This document shows, piece by piece, positions 7,352 to 14,883 of a stretch of 64,000 bases of DNA. Each line of letters opens with the position of its first letter. Within the stretch, counting starts at the first letter, position 1. Under the pieces are notes generated by a model, which worked only from the letters and a program-made list of their open reading frames with translations, had not been told where the DNA came from and searched no databases. The position numbers were made by a program, and so were the translations under genes. This DNA is from a virus: the IMG/VR virus record IMGVR_UViG_3300020477_000990, positions 1-64,000 of that record; one strand, written 5' to 3'.

Positions 7352-7359
7352 TATAAATA
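7352..7359 (+). promoter_or_regulatory. T4-like late promoter box TATAAATA
   Basis: The exact consensus begins 2 nt after the Hfq stop codon. No protein start follows for 280 nt, so this box most likely drives the noncoding region 7370-7580. Confidence 0.65.
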
Positions 7360-7369
7360 CTATTGATAT

Positions 7370-7580
7370 AGATGAGTAAGGAAACTTATGAAGGGACTGG
7401 AAAGGTTTTCCTATTTTAGAGCCCGACTATATAAGGTGTGTCATATCTCGCCTATTGACTGAACATATGGCCGGGTGAATATACCGTTGGGTAACACCAG
7501 AGAATTATTCTAACGGAACCCTGTAGAAGAAGGATATATTTTAGGCCAAAGTATAGCTGGGCATTGCAGGGTTTAGTGAT
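7370..7580 (+). ncRNA. Candidate structured noncoding RNA downstream of hfq
   Basis: This is the longest region without a convincing gene in the window and is visibly less AT-rich than its surroundings. Helices found by eye are: GGAAA/TTTCC near 7399-7411; AGGTG/CGCCT around a 10-nt loop near 7433-7455; CCGTT (about 7486) with AACGG (about 7513), enclosing two small hairpins (GGT-AAC-ACC and AGAAT-T-ATTCT); and AACCCTG with CAGGGTT near 7517 and 7567. A perfect late promoter box lies just upstream and the next gene has its own Shine-Dalgarno at 7626. It does not match tmRNA, RNase P, 6S, SRP RNA or a group I/II intron as far as I can see. The ends are approximate. Confidence 0.6.
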
Positions 7581-7636
7581 TTTAATTGACTTTTTATGAA
7601 AAAAATATTAAAATAAAACATAATAAGGAGAAATAT

Positions 7637-7819
7637 ATGAGTACAACAAATCAACAACTTTTAACTTTATTTGATGAATACAAAGAAAACAATGATAAGT
7701 TTGCAGAAAAAGGTAATAAAGCCGCAGGTACTAGAGCTAGAAAAGCCTTATCTGAAATGACAAAGTTAGCTAAAGTGAGAAGAAAAGAAATCCAAGAAGC
7801 AAAAACTGTAACGGCATAA
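7637..7819 (+). CDS. Histone H1-like (Hc1-type) DNA-binding protein
   Basis: The 60-residue, lysine-rich helical protein contains KFAEKGNKAAGTRARKAL and then KLAKVRRKEIQE. This is the pattern of small bacterial histone H1/Hc1-like proteins, which compact DNA. AAGGAG lies 6 nt before ATG 7637; a longer upstream frame lacks such a site. It follows the putative structured RNA. It could condense phage DNA or bind RNA; the family match is by eye. Confidence 0.7.
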   Translation: MSTTNQQLLTLFDEYKENNDKFAEKGNKAAGTRARKALSEMTKLAKVRRKEIQEAKTVTA

Positions 7820-7823
7820 TTAA

Positions 7824-8366
7824 ATGGAAACTTCGAACGACAAGTACGAAATTATAAGAACGGTGTGGCGTTCTGGTCGCAAGAATGATTTTGGAGATGA
7901 ATTGGTTGTTACACAAGGTAATGTTAATTTAAAGTTAGCATATATTATGGCATGGGAAGTAAATGAAAATAGACCCGAGTGTGTTTGCTGGAATGGCACC
8001 GTAGCATACTTTCCACGTATGTTTTGGTTAGACAGCATTCCAAAAAATTTTATTAAAGTTTATAACCACTCTGAAGAGAAACATTACTTAATTGAAAAGG
8101 ATAAACATTATACTATAAATGAAGATGGCATTTATGTGAAGTATAATAAAGAAGAAGGTACAGATGTGTATCAACCACAATTTATAAATGTAACTAAAAA
8201 CCCATCAGCATTAACACAGGCAATAGAATATGTGCTTTGGTTTAATGAAAATCAACGTCAACTTGACACTTATAATAGGTTATTAAGTACGTCAAAACAA
8301 GCAAGAAAACGTAGAAGAAATAGAGCTTCTAAAACGGTTGAAAAACAGATAAATACTACATTATGA
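7824..8366 (+). CDS. Unknown protein with basic C-terminus
   Basis: The 180-residue soluble protein has a Cys/Trp-rich centre (RPECVCWNGTVAYFPRMFW) and a basic tail (KQARKRRRNRASK) that could bind nucleic acid. It starts 4 nt after the H1-like gene. Its last codons contain a late promoter box for the Fe-S carrier gene, which starts within its stop (ATGA). No family recognised. Confidence 0.65.
   Translation: METSNDKYEIIRTVWRSGRKNDFGDELVVTQGNVNLKLAYIMAWEVNENRPECVCWNGTVAYFPRMFWLDSIPKNFIKVYNHSEEKHYLIEKDKHYTINEDGIYVKYNKEEGTDVYQPQFINVTKNPSALTQAIEYVLWFNENQRQLDTYNRLLSTSKQARKRRRNRASKTVEKQINTTL
8348..8355 (+). promoter_or_regulatory. Late-promoter-like box GATAAATA inside a coding end
   Basis: The box lies within the last codons of the preceding gene and ends 7 nt before the ATG of the A-type carrier gene at 8363. 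It would give a nearly leaderless transcript. Confidence 0.45.
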
Positions 8367-8686
8367 TAACACTTACAGATTCAGCAAAACAACAGATTAT
8401 AGATTTGTGTAAGCAAAATGAAGTAGATGCAGTTAAGCTATCAGTAGAAGGTGGCGGATGTGCAGGCTTTAAGTATGACTGGGGATTTACTAGTAATGAT
8501 AAAATTGCATCAGATGATGAAGTTTTTGAATTAACAGAAGGTAAATTTGTAGTAGATGGTATGAGTGTGATGTATATTGCAGGTACAGAAATAGATTATG
8601 TACGTGAAGTATTTGGTTCACATTTTGAAATTAGAAATCCATCAGCATCATCGTCATGTGGCTGTGGTGAAAGCTTCGGAGTCTAA
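8363..8686 (+). CDS. A-type Fe-S cluster carrier (IscA/SufA/ErpA family)
   Basis: The 107-residue protein has the three conserved cluster-binding cysteines in the correct frame: Cys33 in GGGCAGF, and Cys99 and Cys101 in SSSCGCGESF. The rest follows the HesB/IscA fold (KLSVEGGGCAGFKYDW, FVVDGMSVMYIAGTEIDYV). Such proteins receive Fe-S clusters and hand them to target enzymes. Together with SufS and the CGFS glutaredoxin in this window it forms a partial Fe-S set. A client in the phage could be the radical-SAM QueE. It overlaps the upstream gene by 4 nt. Confidence 0.93.
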   Translation: MITLTDSAKQQIIDLCKQNEVDAVKLSVEGGGCAGFKYDWGFTSNDKIASDDEVFELTEGKFVVDGMSVMYIAGTEIDYVREVFGSHFEIRNPSASSSCGCGESFGV

Positions 8687-8687
8687 T

Positions 8688-8927
8688 ATGTCTGACATTA
8701 AAAATGTTTTTGAACGTCCTGATCTAGATGATGAAAGTTTAGTACAACTAGTTAGAAGTATTCAACAAAAATTGGCTTACATTGAAAAGACAGGTGGTTA
8801 TACATCAGCTCATGAGCAAATGAGAAGACAGTTAGATTTTTTACTAATAGAATTAAATACTCGTCAAAATAAAAAAGAAAGTGATGTAGTATTAAATGAA
8901 AAGCCATTTATAATTGGTGAGGAGTAA
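8688..8927 (+). CDS. Unknown small protein
   Basis: A 79-residue, mostly helical protein (MSDIKNVFERPDLDDESLV...) containing EQMRRQLDFLLIELNTRQNK. ATG 8688 is chosen because it sits 1 nt after the Fe-S carrier stop, while the longer upstream frame would run inside that gene. No motif recognised. Confidence 0.6.
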   Translation: MSDIKNVFERPDLDDESLVQLVRSIQQKLAYIEKTGGYTSAHEQMRRQLDFLLIELNTRQNKKESDVVLNEKPFIIGEE

Positions 8928-8931
8928 CTTT

Positions 8932-9111
8932 ATGTCAATGAATTTAAATGAACAAAAATTAAAAAGAGAATATGAATATTTAAAAGATAAAGTTGAAGAA
9001 GCAGAAAAAGTAAGAGACTTAAGAAGAGGACCTAATAGTTGGAAAAAATTAAGAACACTTAAAAAATTAAAATTAAATATAAAAGATAGGTTAGCACAAT
9101 TAGAAAGATAA
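8932..9111 (+). CDS. Small coiled-coil protein
   Basis: A 59-residue protein that is almost entirely charged helix with heptad-like spacing (LKREYEYLKDKVEEAEKVR). GAGGAG at about 8919-8924 provides the ribosome site for ATG 8932. No family recognised. Confidence 0.6.
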   Translation: MSMNLNEQKLKREYEYLKDKVEEAEKVRDLRRGPNSWKKLRTLKKLKLNIKDRLAQLER

Positions 9112-9112
9112 A

Positions 9113-9532
9113 ATGGGTAAAAAACCAAAGTCGAATACAAAAACGTCATATACATCTAAAGGTGGCCTTGGCGGAAGAGTAGGACGCAAAACCCGTAACA
9201 TGATGAGACGTGCAAGACGTTCAGGTGAATTAACAGATGAATCAGTTATGAGAGGTTGGGTAGCTAGAGAAAAATATTGGAAAGAGTTATCAACAAGACG
9301 TGATCAAAAATCAAAAGATAGATATGCCAAATGGGCAGAGGAAGAAAAAATTAAATTAGAGGCTAGTAAATTACATAGAACATATAAGCCTGCAGGTTGT
9401 ACTTATGGCGCCTGTGTTCAAGCATTGAAAACTAATTATTTGTCACAATTTACAGAAAAGTGGAATAAACAATTAGGCGAAACTTCAGGCGGAAATATAC
9501 ATTATGGAAGACAGCGAAGACGACCTTCATAG
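9113..9532 (+). CDS. Unknown basic protein
   Basis: The 139-residue protein is very rich in Lys/Arg (GGRVGRKTRNMMRRARRSGE...), with two cysteines in GCTYGACVQ. It is likely nucleic-acid bound or a virion DNA-associated protein, but no family was recognised. It starts 1 nt after the preceding stop and overlaps the next gene by 29 nt. Confidence 0.6.
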   Translation: MGKKPKSNTKTSYTSKGGLGGRVGRKTRNMMRRARRSGELTDESVMRGWVAREKYWKELSTRRDQKSKDRYAKWAEEEKIKLEASKLHRTYKPAGCTYGACVQALKTNYLSQFTEKWNKQLGETSGGNIHYGRQRRRPS

Positions 9533-9761
9533 TCAGCCGCGGGAAAGTCTTTCTGAGAAAGTCGTTCTTCCCCCGGCCAAGCTAAAAAAGAGAGTCAATT
9601 ACATTCTCCAAAAATTAATAATTGAGCATTCACCCAAAGAAGTTGTTGATTATCTATTTGACTTTATTAACCAAAATTATAAAGGTGATAAAAGAATAGA
9701 TGTAGCACTTAAAGAATTTTTAGAAAAACAAGAAAACAATAAAGACATTGACAATTCCTAG
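9504..9761 (+). CDS. Unknown small acidic protein
   Basis: An 85-residue protein with an acidic N-terminus (MEDSEDDL) and a helical C-terminus (KEVVDYLFDFINQNYKGDKRIDVALKEFLEK). Codons about 12-25 coincide with a GC-rich hairpin at 9536-9577. A promoter for the next gene begins inside its end. Function unknown. Confidence 0.55.
   Translation: MEDSEDDLHSQPRESLSEKVVLPPAKLKKRVNYILQKLIIEHSPKEVVDYLFDFINQNYKGDKRIDVALKEFLEKQENNKDIDNS
9536..9577 (+). other. GC-rich composite hairpin at a gene junction
   Basis: GCCG-C-GGGAA pairs with TTCCC-C-CGGC (one C/C mismatch). Inside it, CTTTC pairs with GAAAG around a TGA loop. The element stands out from the AT-rich surroundings. It starts 3 nt after the stop at 9532 and lies in the 5' end of the 9504 gene. 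It could be an RNA processing or stability element. Confidence 0.4.
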
Positions 9762-9776
9762 AATTTAATATATAAT
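9748..9776 (+). promoter_or_regulatory. Sigma-70-like promoter (TTGACA-N17-TATAAT)
   Basis: Perfect -35 and -10 hexamers with ideal 17-nt spacing. The -10 ends 9 nt before ATG 9786, so the leader would be very short. Confidence 0.75.
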
Positions 9777-9785
9777 TTGGTTATA

Positions 9786-10325
9786 ATGATTGATACTGGA
9801 AGAATTACAAATATAAATGAATATGGTGAACCGGTTGTTAATTGTAATGACCTAGTTGAATTAATATATCAAGGTAAAACAATAGACAATTTAAAAGTAA
9901 ATGATAAGCGAATTGACTTATATAATACTGTAATTTCTGATTTAAATATTGATTGGCCAGAAATTAAAAAATTATCTAAGATAGATATTTCTGTAAAAGA
10001 TTATGATACTGCTCTACAATCAGATTGGTATATGCCAGATGAATATAAAAAACTTGATGTAGTATCACATATAAAATCATTAGCAAAATCAGATGAAGAG
10101 ATAAAAAGAGTTGACACAGAGCTTGAATTATATGTAAAATATGATTTGTTAAATGTATTAAGATTTTTAGTATATTTAATTAAAATAATGAGAGATAATA
10201 ATATTGTATGGGGAGTTGGAAGAGGATCATCAGTTTCATCATATGTATTATATTTGATAGGAATTCATAAAGTAAATTCTATTAAATATGGCTTAGATAT
10301 AGGTGAATTTTTAAAAGATAAATAA
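9786..10325 (+). CDS. DNA polymerase III alpha-like (family C) fragment
   Basis: The 179-residue protein ends with WGVGRGSSVSSYVLYLIGI and then KYGLDIGEFL. This matches the DnaE palm segment that reads VGPGRGSAAGSLVAYLLGI...KYGLLFERFL. The catalytic aspartates that follow this segment in DnaE (PDIDxD) are absent because the protein stops there, so it cannot polymerise alone. The phage's own polymerase is family B (33389). This stand-alone piece may modulate replication or mimic the host polymerase. ATG 9786 is used; a TTG at 9777 lies within the promoter region. Confidence 0.7.
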   Translation: MIDTGRITNINEYGEPVVNCNDLVELIYQGKTIDNLKVNDKRIDLYNTVISDLNIDWPEIKKLSKIDISVKDYDTALQSDWYMPDEYKKLDVVSHIKSLAKSDEEIKRVDTELELYVKYDLLNVLRFLVYLIKIMRDNNIVWGVGRGSSVSSYVLYLIGIHKVNSIKYGLDIGEFLKDK

Positions 10326-10343
10326 TTATATAGGAGTTTTATT

Positions 10344-10721
10344 ATGGCAACTAGAAGAACAAATCAAGGTCAAACTTTAGATATGGAAGGTCTTGCTTTA
10401 AGAAATGAAAAAGCTGTAGCAGTAGGAAATATGAATACTAATGCTAGAGGCGATAAACTTGATGCAGATGGTAATATAGTTAAAACTAAAACTGAACAAG
10501 CACAGGCTTATTATGCAAATAATCCAAAAGCAGTTGTGAAAACAGTTAGTATTAAAGATGCTATTGATCCAGTTCAAACTAAAAAAATGGAAAGTGCACC
10601 AGTACAAAAAGCAAAACCAAAAGCACCTAAGGCAAAACCAGCACCAGCACAAAAGGTAAAGAAAACTGTTGAAGTTGAATTACCAAATGGTGATATTGAA
10701 CTTAGAGAAATAGAAGAATAA
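10344..10721 (+). CDS. Unknown protein with Ala/Lys/Pro-rich linker
   Basis: The 125-residue protein has a structured N-terminal part (MATRRTNQGQTLDMEGLALRN) and a low-complexity Lys/Pro/Ala segment (KAKPKAPKAKPAPAQK) before an acidic end. AGGAG precedes its start. It starts 18 nt after the polymerase fragment gene and 2 nt before the GroES-like gene. A virion or assembly role is possible but not shown. Confidence 0.6.
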   Translation: MATRRTNQGQTLDMEGLALRNEKAVAVGNMNTNARGDKLDADGNIVKTKTEQAQAYYANNPKAVVKTVSIKDAIDPVQTKKMESAPVQKAKPKAPKAKPAPAQKVKKTVEVELPNGDIELREIEE

Positions 10722-10723
10722 AA

Positions 10724-11104
10724 ATGGCTCACAGAATATATGGGAAAATAATACCCATAAAAGAAAAAATATTGGTAAAACATATTGATAAGGGCGAAAG
10801 AAAAACAGCAGGTGGACTTATTCTACCATCTAGCGATGAAGTTGCAGATGGTGGGTCAGGAGTAAGACCTCGCTGGGCTCAAGTTTATGCAGTTGGTCCG
10901 AAAGTAGATTATTTACATGAAGGCCAATGGGTTTTAATGGATCATGGACGTTGGACAAATTCAATAGAACTTGATGACGGAAACGAAGTTTTTGATTTAA
11001 GGATTTGCGATGCAGACGGAATTCTTGGAGTTCAGGACGAAAAACCTTCAGGAATTGTTTCAGTAGGAATTGAAAATCCTGGCCACGGCCCACACACAAT
11101 TTAA
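10724..11104 (+). CDS. GroES-like co-chaperonin (gp31-type role)
   Basis: The 126-residue protein aligns with the Cpn10 fold. KIIPIKEKILVKHI matches the first beta strands, KTAGGLILPSS matches the mobile loop (KTAGGIVLP), and AQVYAVGPKVDYLHEGQWVLMD matches the last strands of GroES. It carries a longer insertion and C-terminus than GroES. In T4 and relatives, gp31 replaces GroES so that the host GroEL can fold the capsid protein; the same role is likely here. It is followed by the promoter of the clamp loader gene. Confidence 0.82.
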   Translation: MAHRIYGKIIPIKEKILVKHIDKGERKTAGGLILPSSDEVADGGSGVRPRWAQVYAVGPKVDYLHEGQWVLMDHGRWTNSIELDDGNEVFDLRICDADGILGVQDEKPSGIVSVGIENPGHGPHTI

Positions 11105-11108
11105 TCAT

Positions 11109-11137
11109 TTGACAAAACATCATTTATATACTATACT
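11109..11137 (+). promoter_or_regulatory. Sigma-70-like promoter (TTGACA-N17-TATACT)
   Basis: A perfect -35, 17-nt spacer and good -10 lie 47 nt before the clamp loader start. Confidence 0.75.
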
Positions 11138-11184
11138 ATACGTTGTATGCGTAAGCTCTGGAATATATTAATAGGCGGGAAATA

Positions 11185-12111
11185 ATGAAAGAATTATGGG
11201 TAGAAAAGTATAGACCTAAAAAAGTAAAGGAATATGTTTTTCGCGATGAAAAACAGGAACGACAAGTTCAAAGTTGGATTGATTCAAAAGCAATACCTCA
11301 TTTAATGTTTAGTGGTGATCCTGGTACAGGTAAAACTACTTTAGCAAAATTGTTGTTGCATGAACTTGAAGTTGATAGAGGTGATATATTAGAAATAAAT
11401 GCATCTAATGAAAATAGTGTAGATGTAATGCGTGAAAAGATTACAAACTTTTCACAAACAATGCCATTTGGTGATTTTAAATATGTATTGTTAGATGAAG
11501 CAGATTATATTACACCAAACGGACAAGCAATATTGCGTGGACTTATGGAACAGTTTGCGTCAACGTGTAGATTCATATTAACTTGTAATTGGGAAAGAAG
11601 AATTATTCCAGCAATTCATTCAAGATGTCAAGGCTTTCATATAAAACAATTAGATAAAACAATGTTTTCAGTAAGAGCAGGCGAAGTTATGGCAAATGAA
11701 GGTGTTGAGTTTGATATGGATACATTAGACATATATGTTAAAGCAAATTATCCAGATTTAAGAAAATGTATTAATACTTGTCAGATGAATTCACAAACAG
11801 GTAAGTTAGAAAAACCTGAAGATGGTGATCTTACAGAAGGTAATTTAGAAATCACTTATGTAGCAATGTTTCAAAATGGTGACATTGAAAAAGCTAGAAA
11901 ATATATAGTTGAAAATGCAGATCAAAATCAGTATGATAATATATATAGAAAGATGTATGAGAACTTAGAATGGTTCGGAGATACACAAGAAAAACAAAAT
12001 AGAGCATTATTGGCAATTCGTGAAGGACTAGTAAATCACGCAGTTGTAGTAGATCCAGAGATTAATTTAGCGGCAACTATGGTCGAATTAGAAGTAATTC
12101 GAAATAAATAG
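11185..12111 (+). CDS. Clamp loader ATPase subunit (T4 gp44 / RFC-small type)
   Basis: The 308-residue AAA+ protein is close to the length of T4 gp44. It begins with the clamp-loader motif LWVEKYRPKKVKEYVF. Walker A is SGDPGTGKTTLAK, the Walker B/DEAD box is LLDEADYIT, sensor 1 is LTCNW, and the SRC motif is HSRCQGF (arginine finger). It should load the sliding clamp encoded at 37563 for the family B polymerase. The small partner (gp62 type) was not recognised. It has its own strong promoter and the start follows GGCGGG. Confidence 0.95.
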   Translation: MKELWVEKYRPKKVKEYVFRDEKQERQVQSWIDSKAIPHLMFSGDPGTGKTTLAKLLLHELEVDRGDILEINASNENSVDVMREKITNFSQTMPFGDFKYVLLDEADYITPNGQAILRGLMEQFASTCRFILTCNWERRIIPAIHSRCQGFHIKQLDKTMFSVRAGEVMANEGVEFDMDTLDIYVKANYPDLRKCINTCQMNSQTGKLEKPEDGDLTEGNLEITYVAMFQNGDIEKARKYIVENADQNQYDNIYRKMYENLEWFGDTQEKQNRALLAIREGLVNHAVVVDPEINLAATMVELEVIRNK

Positions 12112-12118
12112 TTGTAGT

Positions 12119-12439
12119 ATGAGCAAGAATAAAGGGCACTTCATAGTTTTCCAACATAGTTATATGCCTGCAGAAGGGGCCAATACTTCTATGAAAAATT
12201 TTGGTACTGAAGGAAAATGGAGAGTGCAAGAATATGTTTATTTTGTTGACAAATTAAAAACAAGACATTGGGATTCATCCACAGTTATAGTTGATTATGA
12301 TAATTGGAAAGTGTTAAAAGGCCCCTCAGATGGGGAACCAGTTACAGTTCAAGGTATGTTAGATCATATCCAAAAACATTATCCAAAACAGTTTGCAGAA
12401 TTTATGAATTTAGTTAGAGATGTTAAGCCAAAAAAATAA
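12119..12439 (+). CDS. Unknown protein
   Basis: The 106-residue soluble protein (MSKNKGHFIVFQHSYMPAEG...) starts 7 nt after the clamp loader, so it is co-transcribed. No motif recognised; no gp62-like feature is obvious but this small neighbour position makes that worth testing. Confidence 0.6.
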   Translation: MSKNKGHFIVFQHSYMPAEGANTSMKNFGTEGKWRVQEYVYFVDKLKTRHWDSSTVIVDYDNWKVLKGPSDGEPVTVQGMLDHIQKHYPKQFAEFMNLVRDVKPKK

Positions 12440-12440
12440 C

Positions 12441-12469
12441 TTTACAAAAACAAAAAATCGTTATATAAT
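12441..12469 (+). promoter_or_regulatory. Sigma-70-like promoter (TTTACA-N17-TATAAT)
   Basis: The -10 TATAAT (12464-12469) ends exactly 6 nt before the ATG at 12476, with six adenines between. The transcript is predicted to start at the start codon. Confidence 0.65.
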
Positions 12470-12475
12470 AAAAAA

Positions 12476-13582
12476 ATGAAGATTTGGTTAATAGATTTAG
12501 AATCAGTTGAAACAAGATATACTTGCCAATGGAAGAGCCACGTTCCTACATTATTATTACTACAAGGCTATGAAGTAGAAATAGTTGGTGGTGCAAGAGA
12601 TATACCTCCTGCAACTACACCAGGTGCATTTTTAAACTTTGGTGGAACTAACATTTATAAATCAACGCAAATAGAAAAAGTTGCTAGGGCATTTACTGAA
12701 GGTAGAGTAAGTGCAGGTGATCATTTTATTTTTACTGACGCTTGGCATCCTGGTGTTATACAATTAAAATATATGAGTGAATTATTAGGTATTAAAATTG
12801 TAACACATGGTTTATGGCACGCCGGCAGTTATGATCCAGCAGACTTTTTAGGTAGACTTATTGGTGATGAACCGTGGGTAAGATATGCAGAACAATCTAT
12901 GTTTGAGTGTTTTGATCATAATTATTTTGCAAGTGATTTTCATATTGATATGTTTGGTAAAACTTTTGACAATGCAATGAATCATGTTGGACTTACACCA
13001 CAAGCAAAAAATAAAAAAATTGTACGTACTGGATGGCCAATGGAATATTTAAGTGATACACTTAAACCTTATAATGGAGCAGAAAAAGAAAATATTATTT
13101 TATTTCCACATAGAATTGCACCAGAGAAACAACCTGACATATTTAAAGATTTAGCAACAGCATTACCAGAATATAAATTTATAGTTTGTCAAGAACAACA
13201 ATTATCAAAAGATGAATATCATAAATTATTAGCAAAATCTAAAATGGTGTTTAGTGCTAACTTACAAGAAACATTAGGGATATCACCGTATGAAGGTTTA
13301 CTAGTAGGATCAATGCCACTAGTACCAGATAGATTAAGTTATACAGAAATGTATGATGCAGATTGGAAATATCCGTCAGAGTATACTGAAACATGGGATG
13401 GTTATATAACAAATAAACAAGCATTAGTATCAATTATTAAATCAGATATGGAAAGCTATGTAGATAAACTTCCTAAATTACTTAAATTGGAACAAAATTT
13501 AACTAAAAATTACTTCTCTGCAAATAATCTTTTAAATACTATAAAGGATTATGTAAATGAGGAAGAAAAAGAAAAAGTTTGA
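12476..13582 (+). CDS. Glycosyltransferase, GT4/GT-B-like
   Basis: The 368-residue protein has a two-domain GT-B look. The N-terminal half is acceptor-like (FLNFGGTNIY, ITHGLWHAGSYDP). The C-terminal Rossmann half contains ILFPHRIAPEKQPDIF, then FSANLQETLGISPYEGLLVGSMPLVP; this resembles the donor-sugar site of GT4 enzymes (E-x7-E type: QETLGISPYE). It could glycosylate phage DNA bases, capsid or host glycans. It sits with FolE, a cytidylyltransferase and an FkbM methyltransferase, which favours sugar or nucleotide chemistry. It has no Shine-Dalgarno and may be leaderless. Confidence 0.75.
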   Translation: MKIWLIDLESVETRYTCQWKSHVPTLLLLQGYEVEIVGGARDIPPATTPGAFLNFGGTNIYKSTQIEKVARAFTEGRVSAGDHFIFTDAWHPGVIQLKYMSELLGIKIVTHGLWHAGSYDPADFLGRLIGDEPWVRYAEQSMFECFDHNYFASDFHIDMFGKTFDNAMNHVGLTPQAKNKKIVRTGWPMEYLSDTLKPYNGAEKENIILFPHRIAPEKQPDIFKDLATALPEYKFIVCQEQQLSKDEYHKLLAKSKMVFSANLQETLGISPYEGLLVGSMPLVPDRLSYTEMYDADWKYPSEYTETWDGYITNKQALVSIIKSDMESYVDKLPKLLKLEQNLTKNYFSANNLLNTIKDYVNEEEKEKV

Positions 13583-13859
13583 AGTAGAATTTGATATGGA
13601 AAGTGAAAGTAGGTTACCTGAATATATCTCATGGGAAGAAGAAGAGGTTATGTATGAACTTGCTAAATTTTTTCGTACAAAAATAAAAAATGGCCAATAT
13701 AGAGTAACTATGGCAGAAATAGTAGAAAAGTTTGGACATATTCCTGAACCTCATATGTATAATCAAATATTTGAAATAGCGGAAAGTCTTAATCATCCTG
13801 CATCTGGAATTACCCATAAAGGAAAGTATTATCCTTTAGGAAATTCTACTATACACTAA
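13557..13859 (+). CDS. Unknown small protein
   Basis: A 100-residue protein with a lysine-rich start (MRKKKKKFEVEF) and an acidic, aromatic middle. It overlaps the glycosyltransferase end by 26 nt. No family recognised; the C-terminal part (FEIAESLNHPASGITHKGKYYPLG) resembles a small beta domain. Confidence 0.55.
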   Translation: MRKKKKKFEVEFDMESESRLPEYISWEEEEVMYELAKFFRTKIKNGQYRVTMAEIVEKFGHIPEPHMYNQIFEIAESLNHPASGITHKGKYYPLGNSTIH

Positions 13860-13870
13860 TAAAAAAATAC

Positions 13871-13899
13871 TTGCATTTTAAATCTAAAATTGTTATAAT
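13871..13899 (+). promoter_or_regulatory. Sigma-70-like promoter (TTGCAT-N17-TATAAT)
   Basis: The -35 is imperfect and the -10 perfect, with 17-nt spacing. They lie upstream of folE, whose ATG at 13944 follows CGGGAGAAC. Confidence 0.65.
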
Positions 13900-13943
13900 A
13901 AACTTTATAGGCAACCCACTGCCTTAACATCGGGAGAACATGA

Positions 13944-14618
13944 ATGAGTGTAAGTGAAGATATTAAAAAAAGATTAAAAGAAGCAGGGAAGAGATTTCAT
14001 TGTAATGATAATATATCAGAATATATTAAAGAAGGTGAAATTGCACAAATACAAGAAGAAGTAGAAGAAAAAATGCAAGGAGTTTTGAATAGCCTTGTTA
14101 TTGACACAGCCAACGATCATAACACAAAAGATACAGCAAGGCGTGTAGCTAAAATGTACGTCAACGAAGTTTTTGGTGGTAGGTTTAATCCACCTCCAAG
14201 AGTTACAACTTTTCCAAATATGGGATACAAAAGTTTGTACACTAGTGGGCCAATTTCAATTAAATCAACCTGTGCCCATCATTTTCAAAATATAGTAGGT
14301 AATTGTTGGGTAGGCATTGTACCAAATGGTGAAGTTATTGGTTTGAGTAAGTTTAATCGTATAGTTCATCATATAGCAGAACGTCCACAAATACAAGAAG
14401 AAATGACATCGCAAATTGCAGATGAATTACAGAAGTATGCGAAAACAGAAAATATAGCAGTTGTAGTAAAAGCAGAGCATCATTGCATGACACATAGAGG
14501 TGTTAGGGAACATGAATCTGATATGACCACAGCAATTATGGAAGGCGGTTTTAGAGATAATGAAGCACTTAGACAAGAGTTTTATAATTTAATGCTGAAT
14601 ATGAAGGGTCATGAATAA
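13944..14618 (+). CDS. folE: GTP cyclohydrolase I
   Basis: The 224-residue protein catalyses the first step from GTP to folate, and also to queuosine and other 7-deazaguanines. The zinc and catalytic residues are present: Cys110 and His113 in STCAHHFQ, and His179, His180 and Cys181 in EHHCMTHRG. The helix DTARRVAKMYVNEVFGG is typical of the N-terminal part. With QueE at 18132 and the TGT/DpdA-like protein at 38306 it suggests preQ-type DNA modification. It overlaps the next gene by 8 nt. Confidence 0.96.
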   Translation: MSVSEDIKKRLKEAGKRFHCNDNISEYIKEGEIAQIQEEVEEKMQGVLNSLVIDTANDHNTKDTARRVAKMYVNEVFGGRFNPPPRVTTFPNMGYKSLYTSGPISIKSTCAHHFQNIVGNCWVGIVPNGEVIGLSKFNRIVHHIAERPQIQEEMTSQIADELQKYAKTENIAVVVKAEHHCMTHRGVREHESDMTTAIMEGGFRDNEALRQEFYNLMLNMKGHE

Positions 14619-14883
14619 ATCGAAATATGTTGCAGAACACAAATTGTTTACATTTCAACCAGCCGAAGATTCTGATTATATTGTTTGGGAAGAAATGGAA
14701 ATTGGTAAAAGAGTAACAAAGTATACTGATTGGTTTAAAAGTAATTCAGTAAATCCAAAAAAATATAATTTTAAAAAATATATAAATGAAGGCAATGGAT
14801 TTGAAAGTATTGTTGAAGGTCATGTTACAGTTCAAATCTTTGATAAAAAAATTGATACACTATTTAGGTTAACTTGGTTATGA
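14611..14883 (+). CDS. Unknown small protein
   Basis: A 90-residue, lysine- and aromatic-rich soluble protein (MNKSKYVAEHKLFTFQPAED...) translated in an overlapping chain folE, this gene, then a membrane protein. No motif recognised. Confidence 0.6.
   Translation: MNKSKYVAEHKLFTFQPAEDSDYIVWEEMEIGKRVTKYTDWFKSNSVNPKKYNFKKYINEGNGFESIVEGHVTVQIFDKKIDTLFRLTWL

Noticed and set aside
7370-7580. tmRNA, RNase P RNA, 6S RNA, SRP RNA or group I/II intron
   Set aside because: None of the conserved blocks I know for these RNAs is present; kept only as an unassigned structured RNA.
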